A stretch of 64,000 nt of DNA from Yoonia vestfoldensis (GCF_002158905.1 NZ_CP021431.1:434001-498000), one strand, 5' to 3'; positions 8,342 through 18,026 are shown, counted from the stretch's first letter. The notes: generated by a model not told the origin, from the sequence alone. A program made the numbers and translations.

Positions 8342-9178
8342 ATGAAGAAACTTGTCCTGACAGGGGCTGCGGGCCGGCTTGGGTCTTATCTGCGTGAACC
8401 GCTGACGCGGATGTGTGACGAACTGGTTTCCACCGATATCGTGGCGGATATCGGCAAGCTCTATGACGGTGAAAGCTATGTGCAGGCCGATCTGACCGAT
8501 CTGGCCGCGATGGAAGCTATTGTCAAAGATGCCACGATGGTCGTGCATTTTGGCGCCATCGGGGACGAGGCACCATGGGACGATATCCTGCGATCCAACA
8601 TCATCGGGGCCTATAACGTCTGGGAAGCGGCCTATCGTCAGGGCGTCAAACGCGTGGTCTATGCCAGTTCGGTCCATGCGGTGGGGATGCATCTGAAAAC
8701 CGACACGATCGGCCTAGACGCGCCGCATCGGCCCGACACCTATTACGGTCTGGCCAAATGTTTTGCCGAGGATCTGGCGAGCCTTTATTGGGACAAGCGC
8801 GGCATTGAATCGGTCTGCATGCGGATCTTTTCCTGTGCGCAGGCGACGAATGCGCGCAGCATCGGCACTTGGCTATCCTATGACGATCTGATCCATCTGG
8901 TGGAACGGTCCATCGACAGCGCTGTCGTGGGCTTTACCAAGGTCTGGGGCCTGTCGAACAATGACCGCGCAGTGGTGGATAATAGCAAGGCGGGGCATCT
9001 GGGGTTCCGGCCCAAGGATAATGCCGAGCAATTCGCCAAGGATGTCTTTGCCAAGACGCCGCCTTTGGACAACAAGGATCTGGCCAATCTGTGCATCGGC
9101 GGCCCCTTTGCCACGGTCGAGCTGGGCAATTCCGGCGTCGCGGCGCTGGGCGTGGTCAACGACAAGAAAACCACCTGA
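8342..9178 (+). CDS. Uronate dehydrogenase-like NAD-dependent SDR
   Basis: A 278-residue extended short-chain dehydrogenase. TGAAGRLGS (residues 7-15) is the NAD-binding loop and Y135-G-L-A-K139 the catalytic pair, with serines at 109-110. The stretches SNIIGAYNVWEAA, the serine-histidine pair in ASSVHAVG, and FRPKDNAEQFAKD resemble bacterial uronate dehydrogenases (Udh), which oxidise galacturonate or glucuronate to the aldarate lactone. It follows the FAD enzyme by 21 bp with a GAAAGGAAA ribosome site, so it is probably the last operon gene. No uronate pathway genes are nearby, so another sugar-acid-like or cyclic substrate is possible. Confidence 0.75.
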   Translation: MKKLVLTGAAGRLGSYLREPLTRMCDELVSTDIVADIGKLYDGESYVQADLTDLAAMEAIVKDATMVVHFGAIGDEAPWDDILRSNIIGAYNVWEAAYRQGVKRVVYASSVHAVGMHLKTDTIGLDAPHRPDTYYGLAKCFAEDLASLYWDKRGIESVCMRIFSCAQATNARSIGTWLSYDDLIHLVERSIDSAVVGFTKVWGLSNNDRAVVDNSKAGHLGFRPKDNAEQFAKDVFAKTPPLDNKDLANLCIGGPFATVELGNSGVAALGVVNDKKTT

Positions 9179-9190
9179 GCCTGCGCGCGG

Positions 9191-9616
9191 TCAGTCCCTG
9201 GCCGACCGCGCCACCCACATGCCCGCAAGGATCAGGGTCACGCCGGTGACGCGCGCCCATGTGTTGCCTGCCGTGCCCATGATGATGTCGATCACCACGC
9301 CCGAAATCATCTGCCCCGCGATGATCAGCAGCGCGGTCTGCGCCGCACCGATCCGCGCGATCAGCCATGATCCTGCGGCGATAAAGACCACGCCGACCGG
9401 CCCGCCCAGATAGGCCCACCAGGGCGCGTCTTGCGGCGCGCCTGCGAACAAGCCGCCAAAGACCAAGGCCGCCAGCGTGATGAACCCCAGCCCCACGATG
9501 TGATTCCAGAATGACGATTCCCAGGCCGATGTGGACAGCGCCAGCCGCCCGTTAATCTGGCGCGACAGCGACACCAGCATCCCCGCCAGCAAGGCAAGGG
9601 CGGCAAAGCCGATCAT
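9191..9616 (-). CDS. DUF606 (YdcZ) family membrane protein, second of a pair
   Basis: A 141-residue membrane protein with about four to five hydrophobic segments, matching DUF606/YdcZ half-size members of the drug/metabolite transporter superfamily (MIGFAALALLAGMLVSLSRQ, then ISGVVIDIIMG near the C-terminus). Its ATG overlaps the stop of the upstream homologue as ATGA, so the two are coupled. Paired, similar short transporters usually form antiparallel heterodimers. It is convergent with the hydantoinase operon, 12 bp from the Udh-like stop, and is therefore not obviously that operon's transporter. The substrate is unknown. Confidence 0.8.
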   Translation of the reverse strand: MIGFAALALLAGMLVSLSRQINGRLALSTSAWESSFWNHIVGLGFITLAALVFGGLFAGAPQDAPWWAYLGGPVGVVFIAAGSWLIARIGAAQTALLIIAGQMISGVVIDIIMGTAGNTWARVTGVTLILAGMWVARSARD

Positions 9617-10080
9617 GCCGCACCGCCAAGAAAGATCAGCACCAGACTGCCCGCGATGATCAGCGCCAGCGCCAGATAATCACGCAGCTGCGGCAGCCGC
9701 CGCGGCAGGCCGAACAGCCCGCGGATGTCTGCAAACAGGCTGAACAGCATCTGCCCCGCCAGCCCCAGCGCGATCGTGCCCGACAGCGCCAATGCCGTGT
9801 TCATCGTGGCCGAGGTCAGCATCACGGTCACACCCCCCGCAATCCCGCCCAGATAGGCCCAAAGTGGCGGGCGCTGCCGGCTTGCGCGGGCCGGGCGCAA
9901 CGCCAGCAGGATCACCACCGCCAGCATTGTGCCCGTCAGATGCGGCACCCAAGAGGCAAAGAGCAGCGATCCATAGCCCGCCAAAGTGCCGTTCAACAGC
10001 ACCATCAACGACAATAACCCACCCGCGCCAAAGGCGGCGGCGATATGCAAAAGACGCGGGGCAGGGGCGGGGCTGGACAT
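9613..10080 (-). CDS. DUF606 (YdcZ) family membrane protein, first of a pair
   Basis: A 155-residue protein starting MSSPAPAPRLL at 10080. Longer in-frame extensions upstream look non-coding. It has about five hydrophobic segments, including FGAGGLLSLMVLLNGTLAGY and ALSGTIALGLAGQMLFSLFA, and is a clear paralogue of the gene that follows it. The two overlap by 4 bp. Half-size DMT proteins often work as pairs with opposite membrane orientation. Its promoter must lie in the long region shared with divergent rpsD. Confidence 0.78.
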   Translation of the reverse strand: MSSPAPAPRLLHIAAAFGAGGLLSLMVLLNGTLAGYGSLLFASWVPHLTGTMLAVVILLALRPARASRQRPPLWAYLGGIAGGVTVMLTSATMNTALALSGTIALGLAGQMLFSLFADIRGLFGLPRRLPQLRDYLALALIIAGSLVLIFLGGAA

Positions 10081-10290
10081 GGTGTGATCTATCGGCCGAT
10101 CTTTGGGCAAAGGCAATCGGATCTGGCTTTGCGCTGGATCAGGTGGGACAGCAAGCAATAACTGGCAAGCGGCGTGCAATCCGCTGCGCCACGTGCGGAA
10201 CCAAGGTTCCGCGACCGCAGCACGAGCCAAAGGTCTGCCAACTCATGAAACAAAAACCACGGTACAAAAGGCGCTCGGGTTATCGTTGCT

Positions 10291-10315
10291 GTCCCGGGAT
10301 CATCATGACCGGGAC
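10291..10315. repeat. GTCCCGG...CCGGGAC palindromic repeat, copy 1
   Basis: Arms GTCCCGG (10291-10297) and CCGGGAC (10309-10315) flank an 11-base spacer that can extend the stem (TCAT/ATGA). Two more copies with identical arms precede lepA at 50046-50066 and 50088-50108. Similar GTCCCGG-rich palindromes are common intergenic repeats in alphaproteobacteria. Confidence 0.6.
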
Positions 10316-10387
10316 TTGTGGTGACAATTTGGCGAAACTTTTACTTTCCTGCGTTCGAGGTAAAAAGAACTGCGAAAAGACGGGCCG

Positions 10388-10415
10388 TTGACACCACCCG
10401 ATTCCTGTCTATAAG
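10388..10415 (+). promoter_or_regulatory. Sigma70-type promoter of rpsD
   Basis: TTGACA (10388-10393) and TATAAG (10410-10415) are separated by 16 bp, the best promoter match in the region. Transcription would start near 10422, giving an rpsD leader of about 100 bases. Confidence 0.7.
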
Positions 10416-10522
10416 CCGCGACTTCATTGGTGTTGGTGGACCGTGCAAGCGGAACCCTGTCGGCGTGGCAAAATCCACGCAAAGGACAACGCCCTTCGCA
10501 ACATAAAGAAGGAGATCAGCGC

Positions 10523-11143
10523 GTGACCAAACGTACCGCTGCCAAGTATAAAATTGACCGCCGGATGGGTGAAAACATCTGGGGCCGTCCGAAATCCCCC
10601 GTCAACCGTCGTGAATATGGCCCCGGCCAGCATGGTCAGCGCCGCAAGGGCAAATTGTCCGATTTCGGCACCCAGCTGCGCGCCAAGCAAAAGCTGAAGG
10701 GCTATTACGGCGATCTGACCGAAAAGCAGTTCCGCCGCATCTATGCCGAGGCCGAGCGCGTCAAGGGCGACACCGGCGAGAATTTGATCGGTCTGCTGGA
10801 GCGTCGTCTGGATGCTGTCGTTTACCGCGCCAAATTCGTGCCGACTGTGTTTGCGGCCCGCCAATTCGTGAACCACGGCCATGTGACCGTGAACGGCCAG
10901 CGCGTGAACATCCCGTCCTACCGCGTGAAAGAAGGCGATGTGATCGAAGTTCGCCAGAAATCCAAGCAGCTGGAAATCGTCCTGGTCGCCGCACAATTGC
11001 CAGAGCGTGACGTGCCCGATTACATGGATGTCGACCACAACAAGATGACCGCGACTTTCGTGCGCACCCCCACGCTGGGCGATGTGCCTTATCCGGTCAC
11101 GATGGAACCGAATCTGGTCGTCGAATTCTACGCCAAGAACTGA
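10523..11143 (+). CDS. rpsD: 30S ribosomal protein S4
   Basis: A 206-residue S4 of the alphaproteobacterial type, starting with GTG at 10523 (protein start [20 protein letters not shown]) after an AGAAGGAG ribosome site. The ATG at 10427 in the same frame would add 32 residues unlike any S4. The basic N-terminus with [16 protein letters not shown] and the S4 RNA-binding domain ([20 protein letters not shown]) are both complete. S4 is a primary 16S rRNA binder that nucleates assembly of the 30S body. It is transcribed alone, from the promoter at 10388 to the terminator at 11167. Confidence 0.97.
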   Translation: MTKRTAAKYKIDRRMGENIWGRPKSPVNRREYGPGQHGQRRKGKLSDFGTQLRAKQKLKGYYGDLTEKQFRRIYAEAERVKGDTGENLIGLLERRLDAVVYRAKFVPTVFAARQFVNHGHVTVNGQRVNIPSYRVKEGDVIEVRQKSKQLEIVLVAAQLPERDVPDYMDVDHNKMTATFVRTPTLGDVPYPVTMEPNLVVEFYAKN

Positions 11144-11166
11144 TCCGACGCTGACGTCGCGATTGC

Positions 11167-11192
11167 AAAGCCGCCCTTCGGGGCGGCTTTTT
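11167..11192 (+). terminator. Rho-independent terminator of rpsD
   Basis: AAAGCCGCCC (11167-11176), loop TTCG, GGGCGGCTTT (11181-11190) followed by more T residues. It is a strong intrinsic terminator 23 bp after the rpsD stop. Confidence 0.92.
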
Positions 11193-11273
11193 CGTTTTGT
11201 GCCGCGATCTGCCAAGGTTTCTTTTCCGGCCATGATCCGCTATCCCTTTGTAATGAAAAACAAGGGGATGATG

Positions 11274-12689
11274 ATGGCGCACCCAATCCATGGCCGGATC
11301 GACGGGCCGATCGTGATGATCGGTTACGGCTCGATCGGCAAAGGCAGCTTGCCGCTGATCCAGCGCCATATCGCCCATGATCCGGCTTTGCTGAGCGTTA
11401 TCGAACCCAATCCCGCCGCTGCCCCCCTGCTGGCCGCGCAGGGGATCACGCATCACCAGATTGCGCTGACACCGGATAATTACCGCGCCGTGCTGGGCGG
11501 GCTGTTCCCCGACGGGCGCGGCTTTTGCGTGAACCTGTCGGTGGATACATCCTCGCTTGATCTGATGAAATTCTGCCGCGCGCTGGGCGTGCTTTATATT
11601 GATACCGTGGTCGAGCCTTGGGCCGGTTTCTATTTCGACACCAATGACAATGCGCAGCGCACGAATTACGCCCTGCGCCAGCAGGTCCGCGATGAAAAAG
11701 CCGCCAATCCCGGCGGCACGACTGCGGTGTCCTGCTGTGGGGCCAATCCCGGCATGGTCAGCTGGTTTGTCAAAGAAGGGCTGATGATCCTGTCGCGCGA
11801 TCTGGACCGCGACGATCCTGTGCCCGCTGATCGGGCCGGTTGGGCGCGGCTGATGCAGGATCTGGGCGTCAAGGGCGTGCATATCGCCGAGCGGGACACG
11901 CAGGCCCGCGCCAAGCCGCGCCCGCGCGACGTGTTCGTGAATACATGGTCGGTCGAAGGCTTCATCGCCGAAGGCTTTCAGCCCGCCGAATTGGGCTGGG
12001 GCACGCATGAGACGTGGTTTCCCGATGGCGCCCATCGCCATGCGACGGGCTGTCAGGCGGGGATCTGGATCGCGCGGCCCGGCGCCATCACCCGCGTGCA
12101 TAGCTGGTGCCCGACACCGGGGCCGCAATTCGGCTTTCTGGTCACCCATAACGAGGCGATCAGCATTTCGGATTATTATACCCTTGGCGATCCGGCGGCC
12201 CCCGATTTCCGCCCGACCTGCCATTATGCCTATCACCCCTGCGATGATGCGGTCCTGTCGCTGCATGAGATGTTCGGCGCGGGCCGCCAGCAGCTGGTGC
12301 ATGAGATATTGGACGTGGATGAGATCGTCACCGGCATCGATGAATTGGGTGTGCTGATCTATGGCCACGCGAAAAACGCGCTTTGGTTCGGCTCGCGCCT
12401 GTCCAATGCAGAGGCCAAGATGCTGGCCCCTGATCAGAATGCGACGGGGTTGCAGGTGACCTCGGCCGTGCTGGCGGGGATGGTCTGGGCGCTGGAGAAT
12501 CCGCAAGCCGGGATTGTCGAGACCGATGAGATGGATCACGCCCGCTGTCTGCAGATCCAGCGCCCCTATCTTGGCCCGGTCGAGGCGCATTATACCGATT
12601 GGACCCCGTTGCAGGACCGCTGGGAGCATTTCCCCGAAGATATCGACGACACAGACCCGTGGCAATTCCGCAACGTGCTGGCAAGCTGA
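11274..12689 (+). CDS. hss: Homospermidine synthase
   Basis: A 471-residue saccharopine-dehydrogenase-fold enzyme. The nucleotide-binding motif IVMIGYGSIGKGSLPL is at the N-terminus, and VSCCGANPGMVSWFVKEGL and GWGTHETWFPDGAHRH are conserved in homospermidine synthases, which join two putrescines (or putrescine and spermidine) using NAD without net redox change. An AAGGGG ribosome site lies 6 nt before the ATG at 11274; ATGs at 11253, 11268 and 11271 are spaced less well. The gene stands alone after the rpsD terminator. Homospermidine is a usual polyamine in alphaproteobacteria. Confidence 0.93.
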   Translation: MAHPIHGRIDGPIVMIGYGSIGKGSLPLIQRHIAHDPALLSVIEPNPAAAPLLAAQGITHHQIALTPDNYRAVLGGLFPDGRGFCVNLSVDTSSLDLMKFCRALGVLYIDTVVEPWAGFYFDTNDNAQRTNYALRQQVRDEKAANPGGTTAVSCCGANPGMVSWFVKEGLMILSRDLDRDDPVPADRAGWARLMQDLGVKGVHIAERDTQARAKPRPRDVFVNTWSVEGFIAEGFQPAELGWGTHETWFPDGAHRHATGCQAGIWIARPGAITRVHSWCPTPGPQFGFLVTHNEAISISDYYTLGDPAAPDFRPTCHYAYHPCDDAVLSLHEMFGAGRQQLVHEILDVDEIVTGIDELGVLIYGHAKNALWFGSRLSNAEAKMLAPDQNATGLQVTSAVLAGMVWALENPQAGIVETDEMDHARCLQIQRPYLGPVEAHYTDWTPLQDRWEHFPEDIDDTDPWQFRNVLAS

Positions 12690-12690
12690 T

Positions 12691-12747
12691 CCGGGTTTTG
12701 GCAAACCCGGAGGCGCTCCGCGCGGGGATATTTTTACTCGGAAGATG
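12691..12747. repeat. Hairpin plus degenerate GGCGGGGATATTT repeat (copy a)
   Basis: Directly after the hss stop, CCGGGTTT (12691-12698) and AAACCCGG (12703-12710) form a perfect 8-bp stem with loop TGGC but no T-run. It is followed by GCGCGGGGATATTTTTACT and then CGGAAGATG, a diverged copy of the 33-bp repeat found at 23516, 45542 and 60188. The element separates hss from hisC. Confidence 0.6.
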
Positions 12748-12823
12748 ATCGCGCTGTCTTGTCTCTGGTCACGGCGTGGTGGCGCGGGTAGAACGTGCCA
12801 AACGTTACGCGGAAGACTTTGAC

Positions 12824-13909
12824 ATGGCGACTGGCATTCAACCCCAACCCGGCATTCTGGATATCGCGCTTTATGTGGGCGGGGCATCGCAGCTGGATGG
12901 GCAGAGCAATGTGCTGAAACTCTCCTCGAATGAGAACCCGCTGGGGGCGAGCCCTGCGGCGGTGCAGGCCTTTGCGCGCGCTGCCCATGATTTGCATCGC
13001 TATCCGTCCACCGATCATGCCGAGCTGCGCGCCGCGATTGCCGATATCTGGGCTGTCGATGCCGCGCGGGTGGTGTGTGGCGTCGGCTCGGGCGAGATCC
13101 TGAAGCTGTTGGGCGAAGCCTATGCCGGGCCGGGCGCGGAGGTGGTTTTCACCGAACACGGCTTTTCGATGTATCCGATCTATGCCCATGCCTGCGGGGC
13201 CACGCCGGTGATCGTGCCTGAGCGCGACCGCGTGGTCGATGTCGATGCGATCCTTGCGGCCTGCACGGATCGCACGCGGCTGATCTATCTGGCAAATCCG
13301 GCCAATCCGTCGGGCACGATGATCCCCGAGGCCGAGGTTGCGCGCCTTGCCGCCGGTCTGCCGCCGCAGGCATTGCTGGTGCTGGACGGGGCCTATGCCG
13401 AATATGTCGCGGATTTCGACGCAGGCCGCGCCTTGGTTGAGGCGCGCGAGAATGTTGTCATGACCCGCACCTTTTCCAAGATCTACGGTCTGGGCGGGAT
13501 GCGTGTTGGCTGGGCTTATGGCCCGCAGCCGGTGATTGATGTGCTGAACCGGCTGCGCGGCCCGTTCAACCTGTCGGCACCCGCCCTTGCCGCCGCCGAA
13601 GCCGCGATGCGCGACACTGCCCATACCGAGCGTTGCCGCGTCGAAAATGCGCGCTGGCGTGATTGGCTGGCGGCGGGGCTTGCGGAATTGGGCGTGCCGT
13701 CCGACCCGTCCAGCGCGAATTTCATCCTTGCGCGGTTTGCCGATACCGCCGAGGCGCAGGCCTGCGATGCCTATCTGCGCTCTCAGGGGATCATCGTGCG
13801 GCAGGTGGCGGGTTACGGCTTGCCGCATTGCCTGCGGATCACGGTTGGCGACGAATCCGCCTGTCGCCGGGTTGTCCATGCGGTGGGTCAGTTCAAGGGG
13901 TCGCGCTGA
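12824..13909 (+). CDS. hisC: Histidinol-phosphate / aromatic aminotransferase
   Basis: A 361-residue class I/II PLP aminotransferase. [14 protein letters not shown] near the N-terminus and [17 protein letters not shown] around residue 220 (the lysine binds PLP) are HisC signatures, and [11 protein letters not shown] is the substrate and phosphate loop. The ATG at 12824 has GGAAG upstream; the longer in-frame start at 12776 lacks family similarity. The stop overlaps the next start as TGATG. Together with prephenate dehydrogenase it suggests use in both histidine and tyrosine or phenylalanine transamination, a common arrangement in Rhodobacterales. Confidence 0.93.
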   Translation: MATGIQPQPGILDIALYVGGASQLDGQSNVLKLSSNENPLGASPAAVQAFARAAHDLHRYPSTDHAELRAAIADIWAVDAARVVCGVGSGEILKLLGEAYAGPGAEVVFTEHGFSMYPIYAHACGATPVIVPERDRVVDVDAILAACTDRTRLIYLANPANPSGTMIPEAEVARLAAGLPPQALLVLDGAYAEYVADFDAGRALVEARENVVMTRTFSKIYGLGGMRVGWAYGPQPVIDVLNRLRGPFNLSAPALAAAEAAMRDTAHTERCRVENARWRDWLAAGLAELGVPSDPSSANFILARFADTAEAQACDAYLRSQGIIVRQVAGYGLPHCLRITVGDESACRRVVHAVGQFKGSR

Positions 13910-14832
13910 TGGCGGTGATCTATGACAGGGTCGCGCTGATCGGGCTGGGCCTGATCGCGTCATCCATGTGCCACGCGATCCGGCGCGCGGGTCTGGCGCG
14001 CGAGATCGTCGGCTATGCGCGCTCTGCCGAGACCCGCGCCACGGCGCGTGAGATCGCGCTATGCGACCGCGTGACCGAAACCGCGGCAGAGGCGGTGGCC
14101 GAGGCCGATCTTGTCGTTCTTTGCGTGCCGGTCGGCGCGATGGAAGCAATCGCCGCCGAGATCGGACCGCATCTGAAGCCCGGCGCCACGCTCAGCGATG
14201 TCGGGTCTGTCAAACGGGCCGTGATCGACGCGGTTGCGCCTTTTGTCCCCGCAGGCGTGCATTTCATCCCTGCCCATCCTTTGGCCGGGACCGAACATTC
14301 CGGGCCGCGTGCGGGGTTTGCCGAATTGTTCGACAACCGCTTTTGCATTCTGGTGCCGGTGGCGGGCAGTGATCCGGCCGCTGTCGCCCGTCTGGCCGAT
14401 CTGTGGCGCGGCATCGGCAGCAATGTCGATGAAATGGACGCCGACCACCATGATCTGGTGCTGGCCGTGACCAGCCATACGCCGCATCTGATCGCCTATA
14501 CGATGGTCGGTGTCGCCGATGAATTGCGCCGGGTGACCGATAGCGAAGTCATCAAATATTCCGCCGCCGGTTTTCGTGATTTCACCCGGATCGCGGCCTC
14601 TGATCCGACCATGTGGCGCGATGTCTTCTTGCACAACAAGGACGCGACGCTGGATATCCTTGGCCGCTTTACCGAGGAATTATTCGCCCTGCAACGCGCC
14701 ATCCGGCTGGGCGATGGCGATCATCTTCACGCCTATTTCACCCGCACCCGGTCTATCCGCCGGTCCATCATCGAGGCCGGGCAGGATACCGACGAGCCCA
14801 ATTTTGGCCGGAGCAAGGCGAAAAAGACCTGA
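13909..14832 (+). CDS. tyrA: Prephenate/arogenate dehydrogenase family protein
   Basis: A 307-residue TyrA/TyrC-type dehydrogenase starting [20 protein letters not shown], whose glycine-rich segment binds NAD(P). VPVGAMEAIAAEIGPHLKPG and the HFIPAHPLAGTEHSGP motif (with the catalytic histidine of the family) follow; a helical dimerisation domain fills the rest. It converts prephenate (or arogenate) to hydroxyphenylpyruvate (or tyrosine). Translation is coupled to hisC by a 1-base overlap. It lacks chorismate mutase or ACT domains, as expected for this length. Confidence 0.93.
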   Translation: MAVIYDRVALIGLGLIASSMCHAIRRAGLAREIVGYARSAETRATAREIALCDRVTETAAEAVAEADLVVLCVPVGAMEAIAAEIGPHLKPGATLSDVGSVKRAVIDAVAPFVPAGVHFIPAHPLAGTEHSGPRAGFAELFDNRFCILVPVAGSDPAAVARLADLWRGIGSNVDEMDADHHDLVLAVTSHTPHLIAYTMVGVADELRRVTDSEVIKYSAAGFRDFTRIAASDPTMWRDVFLHNKDATLDILGRFTEELFALQRAIRLGDGDHLHAYFTRTRSIRRSIIEAGQDTDEPNFGRSKAKKT

Positions 14833-14998
14833 TCCATGCGCCTTTACCCGCCCAACCTGCAGTTCTATAAGGCCCGCATGCAGCGCCTGAAGAACATCGT
14901 CATTACTTGCCCGGCGGCCTGAGATCGGGCTGGCCGGGAAAAGGTGTCTGCGCCAGCGCACCGCTTTTCATCTGCATTCTGACCGAAGGACACGCGAT

Positions 14999-17989
14999 AT
15001 GTGCGCCGAAACCAATGATTACAAAGACACGCTGAACCTGCCGCAGACCGATTTCCCGATGCGCGCAGGCCTGCCCAAGCGCGAACCCGAATGGCTGGCC
15101 CGCTGGGCGCAGATCGGCGTTTACGACAAGCTGCGCGCCAAGGCTGCAGGCCGCAAGCCTTTCACCCTGCATGACGGCCCGCCCTATGCGAACGGCAACC
15201 TGCATATCGGCCACGCGCTGAACAAGATCCTGAAAGACATGGTCGTGCGCAGCCAGCAGATGATGGGCCGTGATGCACGCTATGTGCCGGGCTGGGATTG
15301 CCACGGCCTGCCCATCGAATGGAAGATCGAGGAAAAATACCGCGCCAAAGGGCAGGATAAAGACGCGATCAATGTCGTGGATTTCCGCCAGGAATGCCGC
15401 AAATTCGCCGAAGGCTGGGTCGATATCCAGCGCGAGGAATTCAAACGCCTGGGCATCACCGGCAATTGGGACGACCCCTATCTGACGATGGCCTTTCACG
15501 CCGAACGGGTCATCGCGGAAGAATTCCAGACATTCCTGATGAATGGCACGCTTTATCAAGGCTCCAAGCCGGTGATGTGGTCGCCTGTGGAAAAGACCGC
15601 CCTGGCCGAGGCCGAGGTTGAATATCACGACCGCCAGACCGATGCGATCTGGGTCAAGTTTCCCGTCGTTTCCGCCGCCTCGGCGGAGCGCGACAATATG
15701 GCCGCCCTTGCCAATGAGGAAGAAACCCCCGAAGCCCGCCACGCGATCATGGCCGCAAGCATGACCCGCGAGGCGCAGCTGCTGGCCGCCAAAGTGGTGA
15801 TCTGGACCACGACGCCCTGGACCATCCCGCAGAACCGCGCGATCTGTTTTGGCCCCGGCATCGGTTATGGCCTTTACGAGGTGACAGGCGTGCCCGACGA
15901 AAGCTGGGCAAAGGTCGGCGATACCTATCTGCTGGCCGATGCTTTGGCCGCGGATGCGCTGGCGGCGGCAAGGCTGGATGACACGATGTATCGCCGCATC
16001 CGCAATGTGCAGATCGACGAACTCGAAGCTTTGGTCTGCGCCCATCCTCTGCGCGGGGTAGATGGCGGCGCGGGCGAATGGGATTTCGACGTGCCCTTGC
16101 TGCCCGGCGATCATGTGACCGACAGCGCCGGCACCGGCTTTGTCCATACCGCGCCCAGCCACGGCGATGACGATTATGCCATCGGGGTCAAACATGGCCT
16201 GCCGATGACCTATAACATCCTTGATGACAGCTCCTACCGCGCAGATCTGCCGTTCTTTGCGGGCGAGGCGATCCTGAAACCCAATGGCAAACCGGGCGGG
16301 GCCAATAAGGTCGTCATCGACAAGCTCAAAGAGGTCACAGCTCTGATCGCGACCCGGCGCATCACGATTTCCGATGCACATAGCTGGCGGTCCAAAGCCC
16401 CCGTGATCCGCCTGAACCGCCCGCAATGGTTTGCCGCCATTGACCGCGCCGTGGGCGACGGGAACGACACCTATGGCACCACGATCCGCGAACGGGCTTT
16501 GCGGTCCATAGATGAATTGGTGACATGGACGCCCAAGACCGGGCGCAACCGGCTTTATTCCATGATCGAGGCGCGCCCCGATTGGGTGCTGTCGCGTCAA
16601 CGCGCCTGGGGCGTGCCGCTGACCTGTTTCACCAAGAAAGGCGCGCAGCTGAGCGATGCCGACTTCCTGCTGCGCAATACCGAAGTGAACGCCCGCGTGC
16701 TGGCAGCTTTTGAGGCCGAAGGCGCGGATGCCTGGTACAAGGACGGGGCCAAAGACCGGTTCCTGTCCGGCATCGTGGACCCTGACGCCTATGATCAGGT
16801 CTTTGATATTCTGGATGTCTGGTTCGATTCCGGATCAACCCATGCTTTCGTGCTGCGCGACCGCGCGGATGGGTCGACCGATGGCATGGCCGATCTTTAC
16901 CTCGAAGGCACCGACCAGCATCGGGGCTGGTTCCATTCCTCGATGTTGCAGGCCTGCGGGACCAAGGGGCATGCGCCTTATCGCGGGGTGCTGACGCATG
17001 GGTTCACGCTGGACCAGAAGGGCATGAAAATGTCCAAATCCATCGGCAATACCATCGCGCCCGAAAAAGTCGTGCAGCAATATGGGGCCGATATCCTGCG
17101 GCTCTGGGTGGCGCAGTCGGATTACACGGCCGATCTGCGGATTGGGGATGAAATCCTCAAAGGTGTGGCCGATAGCTATCGCCGCCTGCGCAATACGATG
17201 CGCTATATGCTTGGGTCGCTGGCCGATTTTTCAGAGGCTGACCGCGTGGCCCCTGCCGATATGCCCGAACTGGAACGCTGGGTGCTGCACCGTCTGGCCG
17301 AACTCGACGAGACCGTGCGCGAAGGTTATGCGCGTTACGATTTCCAGGGCGTGTTCCAGGCGATCTTTACCTTCGCCACGGTGGATCTGTCGGCCTTTTA
17401 TTTCGACGTGCGCAAGGATGCGCTTTATTGCGACGGTGACACCGCGCGCAGGCGGGCCGCGCGCAGTGTGCTTGATATCCTGTTCCACCGGATCACCCGC
17501 TGGCTGGCCCCGATGCTCTGCTTTACAATGGAGGAAGTCTGGCTCGAACGTTTCCCCGGCGACCAAAGCTCTGTCCATCTGGAAGATTTCGCCGAAACCC
17601 CCGCCGATTGGCGCGATGATGCGCTGGCCGCGAAATGGGCCATTGTCCGGCGCGCCCGCCGTGTCGTCACCGGCGCATTAGAGGTCGAACGCACCGCCAA
17701 GGTGATCGGCGCCTCGCTGGAGGCCGCACCCACCGTCCATGTCAGCGCAGATGTGGCGCGGGTGCTTGACACCACCAGCTTTGACGATCTGTGCATCACA
17801 TCCGCCATCACGATCAGCACCGATGCCGCCCCCCAAGGCGCATTCTGGCTGGATGACGTGGCCGATATCGCCGTGGTCTTTGGCCATGCGCAGGGTGCGA
17901 AATGCGAACGCTGCTGGAAAATCCTGCCCGATGTCGGCACATATGCGCATCCGGGTGTCTGCGGGCGCTGCGATAGCGCTTTGGGATAA
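14999..17989 (+). CDS. ileS: Isoleucyl-tRNA synthetase
   Basis: A 996-residue class I synthetase. HIGH is at residues 69-72 ([12 protein letters not shown]) and KMSKS near residue 678; the inserted CP1 editing domain lies between them, with [12 protein letters not shown] about residue 265. The C-terminal zinc knuckle [12 protein letters not shown] then CGRCDSALG is present, as in bacterial-type IleRS. GAAGGA lies 8 nt before the ATG. The 166 bp between tyrA and ileS hold no clear gene; a 28-codon open frame at 14836-14922 has no ribosome site. Transcription ends at the hairpin at 17998. Confidence 0.98.
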   Translation: MCAETNDYKDTLNLPQTDFPMRAGLPKREPEWLARWAQIGVYDKLRAKAAGRKPFTLHDGPPYANGNLHIGHALNKILKDMVVRSQQMMGRDARYVPGWDCHGLPIEWKIEEKYRAKGQDKDAINVVDFRQECRKFAEGWVDIQREEFKRLGITGNWDDPYLTMAFHAERVIAEEFQTFLMNGTLYQGSKPVMWSPVEKTALAEAEVEYHDRQTDAIWVKFPVVSAASAERDNMAALANEEETPEARHAIMAASMTREAQLLAAKVVIWTTTPWTIPQNRAICFGPGIGYGLYEVTGVPDESWAKVGDTYLLADALAADALAAARLDDTMYRRIRNVQIDELEALVCAHPLRGVDGGAGEWDFDVPLLPGDHVTDSAGTGFVHTAPSHGDDDYAIGVKHGLPMTYNILDDSSYRADLPFFAGEAILKPNGKPGGANKVVIDKLKEVTALIATRRITISDAHSWRSKAPVIRLNRPQWFAAIDRAVGDGNDTYGTTIRERALRSIDELVTWTPKTGRNRLYSMIEARPDWVLSRQRAWGVPLTCFTKKGAQLSDADFLLRNTEVNARVLAAFEAEGADAWYKDGAKDRFLSGIVDPDAYDQVFDILDVWFDSGSTHAFVLRDRADGSTDGMADLYLEGTDQHRGWFHSSMLQACGTKGHAPYRGVLTHGFTLDQKGMKMSKSIGNTIAPEKVVQQYGADILRLWVAQSDYTADLRIGDEILKGVADSYRRLRNTMRYMLGSLADFSEADRVAPADMPELERWVLHRLAELDETVREGYARYDFQGVFQAIFTFATVDLSAFYFDVRKDALYCDGDTARRRAARSVLDILFHRITRWLAPMLCFTMEEVWLERFPGDQSSVHLEDFAETPADWRDDALAAKWAIVRRARRVVTGALEVERTAKVIGASLEAAPTVHVSADVARVLDTTSFDDLCITSAITISTDAAPQGAFWLDDVADIAVVFGHAQGAKCERCWKILPDVGTYAHPGVCGRCDSALG

Positions 17990-17997
17990 AACACAAA

Positions 17998-18022
17998 AAG
18001 GGCGGCCCCAAGTGCCGCCCTT
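17998..18022. terminator. Bidirectional terminator between ileS and pcs
   Basis: AAGGGCGGC (17998-18006) and GCCGCCCTT (18014-18022) form a 9-bp stem with a 7-base loop. The A-run before it becomes a U-run on the minus strand, so it ends pcs transcripts best and ileS transcripts more weakly. Confidence 0.75.
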
Positions 18023-18026
18023 CATT

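Larger units (their letters stand above)
10081..10522. other. 442-bp divergent intergenic region upstream of rpsD
   Basis: No convincing gene lies here. It holds an 18-bp dyad GCGGAACC-AA-GGTTCCGC (10195-10212) that could be an operator, a GTCCCGG/CCGGGAC hairpin repeat (10291-10315), a sigma70-type promoter (10388-10415) and roughly 100 bp of rpsD leader. S4 proteins can regulate their own mRNA in other bacteria, but no conserved pseudoknot was recognised by eye in this leader. Confidence 0.6.

Noticed and set aside
10195..10212. GCGGAACC/GGTTCCGC dyad as a terminator
   Set aside because: A two-base loop and no T-run; it lies upstream of both flanking genes, so an operator is more plausible.
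11097..12887. 596-codon open frame antisense to rpsD end and homospermidine synthase
   Set aside because: Crosses the rpsD terminator and two genes; no domain recognised.
14836..14922. 28-codon open frame between tyrA and ileS
   Set aside because: No ribosome site and no recognisable feature; could be real but unsupported.
14903..16600. 565-codon open frame antisense to ileS
   Set aside because: Shadow of the ileS reading frame; no motif or ribosome site.
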